Shown piece after piece: positions 17,114 to 24,692 of a DNA stretch of 64,000 nt. Position numbers and translations under genes: made by a program. The stretch's first letter is position 1, and each line of letters begins with the position of its first letter. Under the pieces are notes generated by a model. The model saw only the letters and a list, made by a program, of their open reading frames with translations, was not told the DNA's origin and made no database searches. The stretch comes from Parasedimentitalea denitrificans. Its GTDB lineage: Bacteria > Pseudomonadota > Alphaproteobacteria > Rhodobacterales > Rhodobacteraceae. Location: NCBI RefSeq assembly GCF_011813015.1, contig NZ_QHLQ01000002.1, positions 1 to 64,000 of the forward strand. Reading direction: 5' to 3'.

Positions 17114-18286
17114 ATGCGCAGGTTTGGAAAATGGCTGGGACGGCTGCTGATCCTATTGGCTATCCCAGTGGCGGGCTTTTTCATCTACGCGCCAGAATAT
17201 GTCGAAAAAGAGCGAAATGTCGTAACTGAACACGCCCCTTATCCAATCTCGCCTGAGGCTGCCGCCTTGCACAAAGACCTGGTGATTGGCGATTGGCACG
17301 CAGATACCCTGTTATGGAACCGCGACTTAAATGAACGTGGCACCCATGGGCAGGTCGATATCCCGCGCCTGATCGAAGGAAACGTGGCGTTGCAGATGTT
17401 TACTGCGGTGACAAAAACACCTGCCGGGATGAATTATGACCACAACTCAGCCGACGCGCGCGACAATATCACCTTGCTGGCCGTCGGGCAGCTTTGGCCA
17501 CTTCGCACCTGGGGGTCGCTATATCAGCGGGCGCTGTATCAATCGGAAAGACTACATGACGCGCAGGCCAAATCGAACAGACGTCTGCGCATCATTCGAA
17601 CTGAGGCTGACCTGGATGCTCTAATGGCGCTGAAACTCGCCGGGGTACCTGTTGTCGGTGGCCTGTTGGGCATCGAAGGTGCGCATCCGCTAGAAGGTGA
17701 CATAAACAATCTGCAAGGCCTACAGGACGCCGGATACCGCATGATCGCGTTGCAGCACTTCTTTGACAACGAACTGGGCGGGTCCTTGCATGGTGATGCT
17801 AACAATGGACTGACTGATTTTGGCCGCGAAGTGGTCCAGGCAGTGGCGGATCGCGGGTTGATACTGGATGTCTCCCATTCAAGCCATAAGGTGGTGCGTG
17901 ATGTACTGGAGATGACAGACATGCCGCTGGTTGTATCGCACACTGGCATTCACAAGAGTTGCGAAGCAAAGCGAAATATTCCCGACGCTCTGATGCAGAA
18001 AATCGCGGCCACAGGCGGCGTTATCGGCATTGGCTATTGGGCTGACGCAATCTGCGACGACAGCCCGGCAGGCGTGGCCAAGGCAATCAAGGTCGCCATC
18101 GAGGTTGTGGGTGAAGACGCGGTGTCGCTGGGGTCGGACTTCGACGGGTCTGTTACTACGTCGTTTGACACATCCGAGTTGGCCGCACTGACACAGGCGA
18201 TGATGGATGTTGGACTGACCGAACAACAGATCCGCAAGGTTGCTGGCGAAAACATGCTCCGGGTTTTACGCGACCGGTTAGAATAG
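17114..18286 (+). CDS. Membrane dipeptidase, peptidase M19 family
   Basis: The 390-residue product is a renal-dipeptidase-type zinc hydrolase. DWHADTL near residue 64 supplies the first zinc ligands, GIEGAHPLEGD the bridging glutamate, and LDVSHSSH plus VSHTG further ligands. A single hydrophobic N-terminal segment anchors or exports it, so it probably acts on dipeptides or D-amino-acid peptides in the periplasm. AAGGG lies 7 bases before this ATG, which is why I prefer it to the ATG eight codons upstream. No peptide transporter is adjacent. Confidence 0.92.
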   Translation: MRRFGKWLGRLLILLAIPVAGFFIYAPEYVEKERNVVTEHAPYPISPEAAALHKDLVIGDWHADTLLWNRDLNERGTHGQVDIPRLIEGNVALQMFTAVTKTPAGMNYDHNSADARDNITLLAVGQLWPLRTWGSLYQRALYQSERLHDAQAKSNRRLRIIRTEADLDALMALKLAGVPVVGGLLGIEGAHPLEGDINNLQGLQDAGYRMIALQHFFDNELGGSLHGDANNGLTDFGREVVQAVADRGLILDVSHSSHKVVRDVLEMTDMPLVVSHTGIHKSCEAKRNIPDALMQKIAATGGVIGIGYWADAICDDSPAGVAKAIKVAIEVVGEDAVSLGSDFDGSVTTSFDTSELAALTQAMMDVGLTEQQIRKVAGENMLRVLRDRLE

Positions 18287-18427
18287 AACGCTCATCGCCA
18301 ACTCAGGCATATCAAACACCGTCCACACCTCGTGGGCGGTATTTCTATTGTCGTAAAGGCAACTCAACCAATCACTTTCAATTTCCGACAAATACAGTCA
18401 ACTATTTGATTTTATTGCATTATATCA

Positions 18428-18456
18428 TTGACGCAGTTCTGCTACTCGCCTAGTAA
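18428..18456 (+). promoter_or_regulatory. Sigma-70-like promoter of a candidate small RNA
   Basis: TTGACG (18428-18433), a 17-base spacer and TAGTAA (18451-18456) make a good housekeeping promoter match. It points away from the M19 gene and towards the terminator at 18697-18724, with no gene of its own downstream. Confidence 0.6.
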
Positions 18457-18462
18457 AGGTAC

Positions 18463-18726
18463 AGGACATGCAGCAAGCCAGACTCACGGGCCGCGAGCAT
18501 CAAGCTAATCCGGCCAGCCCCAAGGCGCGCCAGACAGCTAGATACGCCAGCAACCCAACAAGTTCAGCCAGCCACTTCAGCCAAGCACCCTGTTTCCAGC
18601 CAGTTGCTAGTACGCTCCCAGATGCCAGCCACATCCTGCAGCCAGCATTCCTTTACCAGCAAATCAGGCCTTCTAACGGTTCTGTGCCAGAAACAAAAAA
18701 GGCGGCGCTTGCGCACCGCCTTTTCT
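18463..18726 (+). ncRNA. Candidate small RNA with repeated CCAG motifs
   Basis: A sigma-70-like promoter and an intrinsic terminator bracket about 264 bases lacking a closed reading frame. The segment contains many CCAG-containing motifs (CCAGC, CCAGCC, CCAGA), spaced irregularly and concentrated between 18513 and 18660. The only long frame starts at 18468, just after the predicted transcription start, and has no stop before the terminator; it runs on into antisense rpoH, so a protein is unlikely. I do not recognise it as a named RNA family. Alternatives are a 3' extension of the upstream gene or a run of chance motifs. Confidence 0.45.
18697..18724. terminator. Bidirectional terminator between small RNA candidate and rpoH
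   Basis: AAAAGGCGG (18697-18705) pairs with CCGCCTTTT (18716-18724) across a 10-base loop. T-runs lie on both sides, so it can end the rpoH transcript on the minus strand and the convergent transcript on the plus strand. Confidence 0.85.
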
Positions 18727-18751
18727 ACTATTTTGAACTCAAGGTATTGAG

Positions 18752-19648
18752 CTACGCTGTTGCCATCATACCCTTGGCCAGTGCAAGCTCACGCATCTTT
18801 GTTTGCAACTTCTCAAACGCTCGCACCTCAATCTGACGAATACGCTCGCGGCTTACACTGTACTGACCGCTCAGCTCTTCCAGCGTTACGGCCTTTTCAG
18901 CCAAACGACGCTGGGTCAGAATGTCTTTCTCACGATCATTCAACACATCCAACGCTTCACCTAGCAACTCGCGACGCGCTTCCAACTCGTTACGCGCCTC
19001 ATAGTCACCGGCCTGATCAGCATCTTCGTCTTCCAGCCAATCCTGCCACTGCATGGTGCCTTCGCCTTCGGAGCCAACCGTAGCGTTCAGCGATGCATCG
19101 CCGCCCGACATGCGCCGGTTCATCGAGATCACCTCGTCCTCGGTCACGCCCAGATCGGTCGCGATCCGTTTGACGTTGTCCGGGTGCATGTCACCATCTT
19201 CCAGCGCACCAATACGGGCCTTGGCCTTGCGCAGATTAAAGAACAGCTTTTTCTGCGCCGAGGTTGTACCCAGCTTCACCATCGACCAGGACCGCAGGAC
19301 ATATTCCTGGATCGAGGCGCGGATCCACCACATCGCATAGGTCGCCAGACGGAATCCCTTTTCAGGATCAAAGCGTTTGACCGCCTGCATCAGGCCAACA
19401 TTGGCCTCTGAAATCACTTCGGCTTGGGGCAACCCATAGCCGCGGTACCCCATGGCGATCTTGGCCGCCAAACGCAGGTGCGAGGTGACCATACGGTGCG
19501 CCGCACCGCTGTCTTCCTTTTCCACCCATGCCTTGGCCAGCATGTATTCCTCTTCCGGCTCCAACAACGGAAACTTACGGATTTCCTGCATGTAGCGGTT
19601 CAGACCGCCCTCAGGTGTTGGTGCAGGTAGATTCTTATAATTCGCCAT
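18752..19648 (-). CDS. rpoH: RNA polymerase heat-shock sigma factor, sigma-32
   Basis: The 298-residue sigma factor has region 1.2 (LNRYMQEIRKFPLLEPEEE), region 2 (EANVGLMQAVKRFDPEKGFRLA, then YAMWWIRASIQEY), the RpoH-box-like QKKLFFNLRK, and region 4 (SVSRERIRQIEVRAFEKL). RpoH directs heat-shock and, in Rhodobacterales, oxidative-stress promoters. A GGAGG ribosome binding site precedes the ATG. The leader is structured and carries a CRP/FNR-like palindrome further upstream. Rhodobacterales often have two rpoH copies; which one this is cannot be told here. Confidence 0.96.
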   Translation of the reverse strand: MANYKNLPAPTPEGGLNRYMQEIRKFPLLEPEEEYMLAKAWVEKEDSGAAHRMVTSHLRLAAKIAMGYRGYGLPQAEVISEANVGLMQAVKRFDPEKGFRLATYAMWWIRASIQEYVLRSWSMVKLGTTSAQKKLFFNLRKAKARIGALEDGDMHPDNVKRIATDLGVTEDEVISMNRRMSGGDASLNATVGSEGEGTMQWQDWLEDEDADQAGDYEARNELEARRELLGEALDVLNDREKDILTQRRLAEKAVTLEELSGQYSVSRERIRQIEVRAFEKLQTKMRELALAKGMMATA

Positions 19649-19681
19649 GTAGTGTGCCCCCTCCCTAATGTATAAGGACTT

Positions 19682-19743
19682 AACATATCAGCATATGGGT
19701 AAGCACTTCTTCTCTTTCAAGAGGTGCTATGTCTTTCTGATAT
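19682..19743 (-). promoter_or_regulatory. Long hairpin in the rpoH leader
   Basis: On the minus strand an outer stem (ATATCAG with CTGATAT, 7 pairs; 19737-19743 with 19685-19691) encloses an inner stem AGCAC/GTGCT with a further CTCTT/AAGAG helix. The structure ends about 35 bases before the rpoH start codon. It could be an RNA thermosensor-like or stability element if transcription starts upstream of it. Confidence 0.45.
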
Positions 19744-19763
19744 ACTAACACGAGAAGTCCCGT

Positions 19764-19781
19764 CTGTGATCTGCTTCACAG
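19764..19781. promoter_or_regulatory. CRP/FNR-family-like palindrome upstream of rpoH
   Basis: CTGTGA, a 6-base spacer and TCACAG form a perfect inverted repeat. The inner TGTGA-N6-TCACA matches the textbook CRP consensus. It lies about 115 bases upstream of the rpoH start codon and downstream of the rluD-like stop. As RNA it could also pair as a hairpin. Confidence 0.5.
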
Positions 19782-19903
19782 GGATGTGCAAAAAGTTGCC
19801 TAAATCTATGATTTTCGCACATTGGCTGTAAAAATAGGGCCGCCGTGTGCCCGTCTAATCTGCCAGTCACCACCGTTAGAACATTACTGAACCGAGAAAT
19901 GAC

Positions 19904-20938
19904 CTAGGCGGCGGGCTGCCGCAGTGTCTCCATCAATGCTTCCATGTCATCCGGCATGGGCGCCTCAAACCGCATCGTTTCACCAGACACGGGATGCACA
20001 AATCCCAGAACCGCAGCGTGCAACGCCTGACGTGGGAAGGCACGCAAAGCGACATGGGCAGCTGGAGCCAGTGACTTCGCCGCCAGCTTGCGCTTACCAC
20101 CGTAAGTCGGATCACCCACCAGCCCGTGGCCCGCGTGGGCCATATGCACCCTGATCTGATGGGTGCGACCAGTTTCCAGCCAGCATTCAATCAATGCCAC
20201 GACGCCTGGATTACCAAAGGGTTCGACAATCCGCGCCCGCGTCACTGCATGGCGCCCGCCTTGGAACATGACCGCCTGTTTCTGGCGGTCATGTTTGTGC
20301 CGCGCCAGCTGGGTGGTCAGTTTCAAAATGTTGCCGGGTTCAAAGCTGGTGCCCTTAATGCCACGAAGCCGCGGATCATTCGCATCCGGAACGCCGTAAC
20401 AGATGGCACGGTAGTAACGCTCGACCGTGTGCTTCTCAAACTGCTTTGCCAGCCCCTGGTGCGCGACATCAGACTTGGCCACCACCAGCAGTCCGCTGGT
20501 TTCCTTGTCGATGCGATGCACGATACCGGGACGCTTCACTCCGCCAACCCCAGATAGGTTTTCACCGCAGTGGTGCAACAACGCATTGACCAGCGTCCCC
20601 GACGGCGTGCCCGGTGCCGGATGCACAACCATGCCAACGGGCTTGTTAACCACAATCAGGTCATCATCTTCATAGATCACATCGAGCGCGATATCTTCAG
20701 GGCCGATGTGACTGTCTTCGGCCTCTTCTACCGTAACCAGAATGACAGCCCCCTCGGCGATCTTAGCCTTGGGGTCGTCGACCACCACACCGTCAACCGT
20801 AACCGCACCTTCAGCGATCAATCGGGCCAATCGGGTGCGCGACAGGGTCGCTTCGACTGGCACATTCCGCGAAAGCGCCTTATCAAGCCGGTTAGGCGGG
20901 TTTTCCGCAATGACAAACTCAATTTGGCGGCTGCCCAT
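19904..20938 (-). CDS. RluD/RluC-like 23S rRNA pseudouridine synthase
   Basis: The 344-residue enzyme has an N-terminal S4-like domain (RLDKALSRNV, then SRTRLARLIAEGAVTVDG) and the RluA-family catalytic domain with HRIDKETSGLLVVAK, whose aspartate is the catalytic nucleophile. The RTHQIRVH motif is also present. It isomerises specific uridines in 23S rRNA. The open frame extends 83 codons upstream, but the ATG at 20936-20938 gives the family N-terminus. This start overlaps the divergent start of the small membrane protein gene by two bases. RluD is the likeliest member. Confidence 0.92.
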   Translation of the reverse strand: MGSRQIEFVIAENPPNRLDKALSRNVPVEATLSRTRLARLIAEGAVTVDGVVVDDPKAKIAEGAVILVTVEEAEDSHIGPEDIALDVIYEDDDLIVVNKPVGMVVHPAPGTPSGTLVNALLHHCGENLSGVGGVKRPGIVHRIDKETSGLLVVAKSDVAHQGLAKQFEKHTVERYYRAICYGVPDANDPRLRGIKGTSFEPGNILKLTTQLARHKHDRQKQAVMFQGGRHAVTRARIVEPFGNPGVVALIECWLETGRTHQIRVHMAHAGHGLVGDPTYGGKRKLAAKSLAPAAHVALRAFPRQALHAAVLGFVHPVSGETMRFEAPMPDDMEALMETLRQPAA

Positions 20939-21236
20939 GACACGTCCTTCCGAACCTGAAGTCCAAGAACCACCACAGCTGAAATTCCTGCGACGGCTGG
21001 TGACCACGCTCACCGTGGTCATGATTGGCGGGCTTGTAGTGGTTATCAGCCTGCTTGTCATCCGCTTGTCGGATAAAGGTGTCACATTACCTGAAACTAT
21101 CACTCTACCTGATGGCACGACCCCTGCAGCGGTCACCTTTGGACAGGGATGGATCGCAGTGGTCAGTGATGACAATCGTATTCTCATTCTGGACGCTGAC
21201 AGCGGTGAGCTACGCCAGACTATCGTTATAGAATAG
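20937..21236 (+). CDS. Small single-span membrane protein (DUF6476-like)
   Basis: The 99-residue protein has a basic N-terminus, one transmembrane helix (about residues 21-45), and a C-terminal part that looks like a single beta-propeller-type blade (VTFGQGWIAVVSDDNRILILD). I associate it with the family catalogued as DUF6476, which I recall as restricted to Rhodobacterales; that naming needs a search. The function is unknown. Its ATG overlaps the rluD-like ATG on the other strand, so any promoter must lie within the opposite gene. Confidence 0.7.
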   Translation: MTRPSEPEVQEPPQLKFLRRLVTTLTVVMIGGLVVVISLLVIRLSDKGVTLPETITLPDGTTPAAVTFGQGWIAVVSDDNRILILDADSGELRQTIVIE

Positions 21237-21247
21237 ATGCCTCTGCC

Positions 21248-21775
21248 CTATTTGATGCCCGTCATATCCTCTAGGTCCGGCGAAACCTCTGCCTGAACAG
21301 CGCGTTCCAAATGCGTTGACAGGGTCAGGTAGGTACGTGTGCCCCGAACACCTTTCGTGTCGTAGATCTGAGATAACAGCCCTTCTAGCGCCACAGGTGA
21401 CGCCACCCTTACCTTAAGAATCAGGCAGGTGTCCCCCGTGGCTGAGTGGATCTCTTCAACCTCGGGCCAATCCCCAAGCGCCATCATCTCAGTTGTTTTG
21501 CCCCAGCCGACTGTATCTACGTGAATAAACGCAAGTAGCGGCTTGCCAACGGCAGGCCCATCCAGTTGTGCCACGGTGGCCTTGATCGCCCCGGAGGCCC
21601 GCAGCCTTTTGACCCGTTCATGAACCGCTGGTGGCGATAGACCGACCGATCGACCGATCAGCGCATATGATTGCGTGGCATCCTGGCTCATCTCGCCTAA
21701 TATTTTTCGGTCAAGATCATCCAGCCCCCGCCCCGTGGCGGACTTTTTCTGAATGGTATTTGTTTTTTCCATCAT
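21248..21775 (-). CDS. Lrp/AsnC-family transcriptional regulator
   Basis: The 175-residue regulator has an N-terminal winged helix-turn-helix (LDDLDRKILGEMSQDATQSY, then GLSPPAVHERVKRL) and a C-terminal RAM ligand-binding domain (residues 80-160). Lrp/AsnC proteins sense amino acids or small metabolites. It is divergent from an MFS transporter gene 75 bases away, which is its likeliest target. Two adjacent ATGs are possible starts; both follow a purine-rich GAGGAAAGGG. The ligand is unknown. Confidence 0.9.
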   Translation of the reverse strand: MMEKTNTIQKKSATGRGLDDLDRKILGEMSQDATQSYALIGRSVGLSPPAVHERVKRLRASGAIKATVAQLDGPAVGKPLLAFIHVDTVGWGKTTEMMALGDWPEVEEIHSATGDTCLILKVRVASPVALEGLLSQIYDTKGVRGTRTYLTLSTHLERAVQAEVSPDLEDMTGIK

Positions 21776-21850
21776 CGGCCCTTTCCTCACTTCACAGAAC
21801 TGCATTCAGCTAATACGGATAATGCCTGAACTTAATTCGAGGGCAAGCCC

Positions 21851-23011
21851 ATGCTGGCATCTATCCTTATTCTTCTGAGTGCCATTGGCGTCATCGGCGC
21901 CAACTCTCTCTTGCTTTCGCCACTGGTGACAGCCGTCAGCACCGATTTGCAGGTCACTGCAGCCCAAGTGATGCAAGCAGCCAGCGCATATGGCTTGGGA
22001 GTGGCTGGTGCAGCCCTGTTACTGGCTCCTCTTGGGGACCGATTTGGCGCTGGACGTCTGTTGCGGGTCGCACTGGTCTTTTTGACCATAGGACTTGCCG
22101 CCAGTGCCCTAGCGCCAAATCTTCTTGCTTTGATTGCCGCGCAGGCGCTTTGCGGGCTGGCAGGCGGGGCTGCCCTGCCATCAATTTATACATTAGCCGT
22201 CACCATCGCCCCAAAAGGACGCGAGGCACAAACGATGGGGGCTGTGCTAACCGGTTGGACTGTATCTCTGGTTCTAGGCGTCAGCGCAGGCGCTTGGATC
22301 ACCGACCTGCTCGGCTGGCGCGCGGTTTACATTGCTCTATCACTTGGGACGGCACTGTTGTGGTTGCTGAGTTCCGGCTTACGCCAGCTGGGCACAACCG
22401 GGAATCAGGCCACATCACCACTAACAGCATTAAAAGTCCCCGGCATTGCCCGCGGGATATTGGCAACTGTCATGCTGATGCTCGCTTTCTACATCACCTA
22501 TTTCTTTATCGGCGCACATGTCACCGTGGCCCTAGGGCTCAGCACCACTAAGGCTGGCCTGATCCCACTGTTTTACGGGATTGGCTTTGGTCTGGCCGTG
22601 GTGGCAGATCCAGTGTTAGACCGCCTGGGTTTAGCGCGGGCTAAGGCTCCGGTGTTCCTGATCATTTCCATCGTATACGTCTGCATGGCGACTGCCACAG
22701 GGTCGTTCCACGCACTGTTGATGATTGCCGTAATCTGGGGTGTTTTCCAGCACCTGGGTTTGAACCTGCTGGTAGCCCGCCTGACAGCTCTGGACCCAGC
22801 CCAACGCGGGGCGATTATGGGGCTGTACAGCACGGCAACCTATCTGTGCATCTTTGCGGTGCCGTTTCTGGGCGGTCTGGCTTACGGCATCTGGGGGCTG
22901 GCAGGATGCTTGGCGATCTCCGCCCTGCTATGCCTGATCGAGGCCATCGAATCCCTTAGCCTGCGACGTGTTACGTCCATGGCCCCCGCCGCATCAGACG
23001 CGCCTGTTTAG
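21851..23011 (+). CDS. Major facilitator superfamily transporter
   Basis: The 386-residue protein has about 12 hydrophobic segments and MFS loop motifs (PLGDRFGAGRLL after helix 2, APNLLALIAAQALCGLAGG). Its shape fits the DHA1-type drug or metabolite exporters, including arabinose-efflux-like permeases. It is adjacent and divergent to an Lrp-type regulator, a common arrangement for amino acid or drug efflux. The last 41 bases overlap the antisense end of the next small gene. The substrate cannot be assigned. Confidence 0.88.
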   Translation: MLASILILLSAIGVIGANSLLLSPLVTAVSTDLQVTAAQVMQAASAYGLGVAGAALLLAPLGDRFGAGRLLRVALVFLTIGLAASALAPNLLALIAAQALCGLAGGAALPSIYTLAVTIAPKGREAQTMGAVLTGWTVSLVLGVSAGAWITDLLGWRAVYIALSLGTALLWLLSSGLRQLGTTGNQATSPLTALKVPGIARGILATVMLMLAFYITYFFIGAHVTVALGLSTTKAGLIPLFYGIGFGLAVVADPVLDRLGLARAKAPVFLIISIVYVCMATATGSFHALLMIAVIWGVFQHLGLNLLVARLTALDPAQRGAIMGLYSTATYLCIFAVPFLGGLAYGIWGLAGCLAISALLCLIEAIESLSLRRVTSMAPAASDAPV

Positions 23012-23174
23012 CGGCCCGTTTACGATCCAGGCCGGGGCCCGTCTGTGCCGTCCTCTGGCCTTTCGGCTTCTTTCCCGCCCGAGTGGCCGCATTGATGCCC
23101 GTACCAACGCCAAAATTGACAGCCCGGCGCACCAGTTGCCTGACAACCATTTTGATGATGGAGTTTAAGTTCAT
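22971..23174 (-). CDS. Conserved small basic protein
   Basis: The 67-residue protein starts MNLNSIIKMVVRQLVRRAVNFGV, a weak amphipathic or membrane-associated helix, and ends in a very basic tail (KRAAKQARLMRRG). It resembles small proteins seen across Roseobacter genomes, but I know of no function. It lies downstream of scpB on the same strand. Its 3' end overlaps the 3' end of the convergent MFS gene by 41 bases. I use the ATG at 23172-23174; the frame is open eight codons further up. Confidence 0.6.
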   Translation of the reverse strand: MNLNSIIKMVVRQLVRRAVNFGVGTGINAATRAGKKPKGQRTAQTGPGLDRKRAAKQARLMRRGPWT

Positions 23175-23253
23175 GACGACATCCCCTGCAGCACTCACTG
23201 AAGAATGGCAGGCGATTAGGTCGATTTGAAGGCATCGAATTACTGATTAATGT

Positions 23254-23901
23254 TCAGTCCTCGAACAACTCTGGCTGCTCTTCCTCGGTATCGTCCAACT
23301 CCCCTAGCCCCAAGGCACCAGGCGGCGGGCGATTTTCCAGCAGGCCGGCAGAGCGAAGCTCTTTCAGTCCAGGCAAATCACGAGCACTTTCCAAACCGAA
23401 ATGATCCAGAAAATGTGGCGTGACCACAAAGGTCACCGGTCGACCGGGTGTCATCTTACGCCGCCCCAACCGGATCCATTCCATTTCAAGAAGCTGATCG
23501 ATGGTCCCACGCGATACAGAAACGCCGCGGATTTCCTCGATCTCGGCCCGAGTGACGGGTTGGTGATAGGCGATAATAGCCAGTGTCTCGATTGCTGCCC
23601 GGCTCAGCTTGCGGGTCTCAACCGTTTCTTTCTGCATTAGAAAGCCAAGGTCAGGTGCGGTACGCATTGCCCAGGTATCGCCGACGCGAACCACTTGCAC
23701 GCCCCGCCCCTCATATTTCTTGCGAAGATGCGCCAGGGCCTCGGCGGCGTTACAGCCGTGAGGCATACGCGATTCCAGATCCCGCAGGGTGACAGGCGTG
23801 GCACTGGCGAACAGAACCGCCTCTACCATGCGTTCCTGCTCGGCCATCAAAGGGGCATCAAACAGGCTTTCGCCTTCAGGAGCTGTACTGTGGTCTTCCA
23901 T
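23254..23901 (-). CDS. scpB: Segregation and condensation protein B
   Basis: ScpB is a subunit of the SMC-ScpAB condensin complex that compacts and resolves chromosomes. The 215-residue protein contains two winged-helix domains: VEAVLFASATPVTLRDL in the first, and AIIAYHQPVTRAEIEEIRGVS in the second, with the TPGRPVTFVVTPHFLDHF segment. The C-terminus is acidic. Its ATG shares a base with the scpA stop codon (TAATG), so the two are coupled. Confidence 0.95.
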   Translation of the reverse strand: MEDHSTAPEGESLFDAPLMAEQERMVEAVLFASATPVTLRDLESRMPHGCNAAEALAHLRKKYEGRGVQVVRVGDTWAMRTAPDLGFLMQKETVETRKLSRAAIETLAIIAYHQPVTRAEIEEIRGVSVSRGTIDQLLEMEWIRLGRRKMTPGRPVTFVVTPHFLDHFGLESARDLPGLKELRSAGLLENRPPPGALGLGELDDTEEEQPELFED

Positions 23902-24692
23902 TAACGGTCCTCGTCGCAACTGCGCAATTGGATCGGAGCAAATGTCTCCGACTGGCGCAGCTCTAGTTTACCCTCTTTAACCAGCTGCAAGGCCGCTGCA
24001 AAGGTCGCAGCCGTAGCCGAGCGGCGTCTTACCGGGTCGCTATGCCATCCATCTGGCAGATAGCTCAGCATGTCCGTCCAGCTGCCGGTAAACCCAATCA
24101 GCCCGCGCATACGCTCCAGCGCCTCTTCCATTGTGAACACAGAATCCCGGTCCATCACAAAGGGGCGAAAATCATCGCGGGTGCGGATACGGGCATACCC
24201 CTGCATCAGATCAAGCAAAGTAGCACTGTAGGTCACCGTCTTGATCCGGGTAATGTCTTCGCTTTGACCTCGGGCAAAAAAGTCACGACCCAGTTGATCC
24301 TGCGCCATCAATCGGGCGGCAGCGTCTCGCATCGCTTGCAACCGTTCCAGCTGGAATGCCAGATGTGCAGCCAGCTCTTCGCCGCTAGGCCCTTCTTCAC
24401 CAGGTTCAGGCGGTAGCAAAAGCCTGGACTTCAGGAATGCCAGCCAAGCCGCCATCACCAGATAGTCAGCCGCCAATTCGATCCGCAGCACTTTGGCGCG
24501 CTCAACAAAGCTTAGGTATTGCCTTGCCAGTTCCAGAACAGAGATCTTGCGAAGGTCAACTTTCTGGGTGCGCGATAGGCTCAACAGAACATCAAGCGGG
24601 CCTTCAAACCCATCGACATCCACAATAAGCGCTTCGGCCGCCAGCCTATCGGCTACCGATTGCGCAGTCTCCTGAAACAGATCGTTAGCCAT
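23901..24692 (-). CDS. scpA: Segregation and condensation protein A
   Basis: ScpA is the kleisin that bridges SMC heads in the bacterial condensin. The 263-residue protein shows the kleisin N-terminus (VDGFEGPLDVLLSLSRTQKVDLRKISVLELARQ, read in parts), the DYLVMAAWLAFLKSRLLLP helix, and a C-terminal winged helix (ATFAAALQLVKEGKLELRQ). It overlaps the nagZ 3' end by 8 bases and scpB by one base, in a run conserved in many alphaproteobacteria. Confidence 0.95.
   Translation of the reverse strand: MANDLFQETAQSVADRLAAEALIVDVDGFEGPLDVLLSLSRTQKVDLRKISVLELARQYLSFVERAKVLRIELAADYLVMAAWLAFLKSRLLLPPEPGEEGPSGEELAAHLAFQLERLQAMRDAAARLMAQDQLGRDFFARGQSEDITRIKTVTYSATLLDLMQGYARIRTRDDFRPFVMDRDSVFTMEEALERMRGLIGFTGSWTDMLSYLPDGWHSDPVRRRSATAATFAAALQLVKEGKLELRQSETFAPIQLRSCDEDR

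Noticed and set aside
18468..18836. A 122-codon plus-strand frame starting within the small RNA candidate
   Set aside because: It has no stop before the terminator, starts almost at the predicted transcription start, and its second half is antisense to rpoH.
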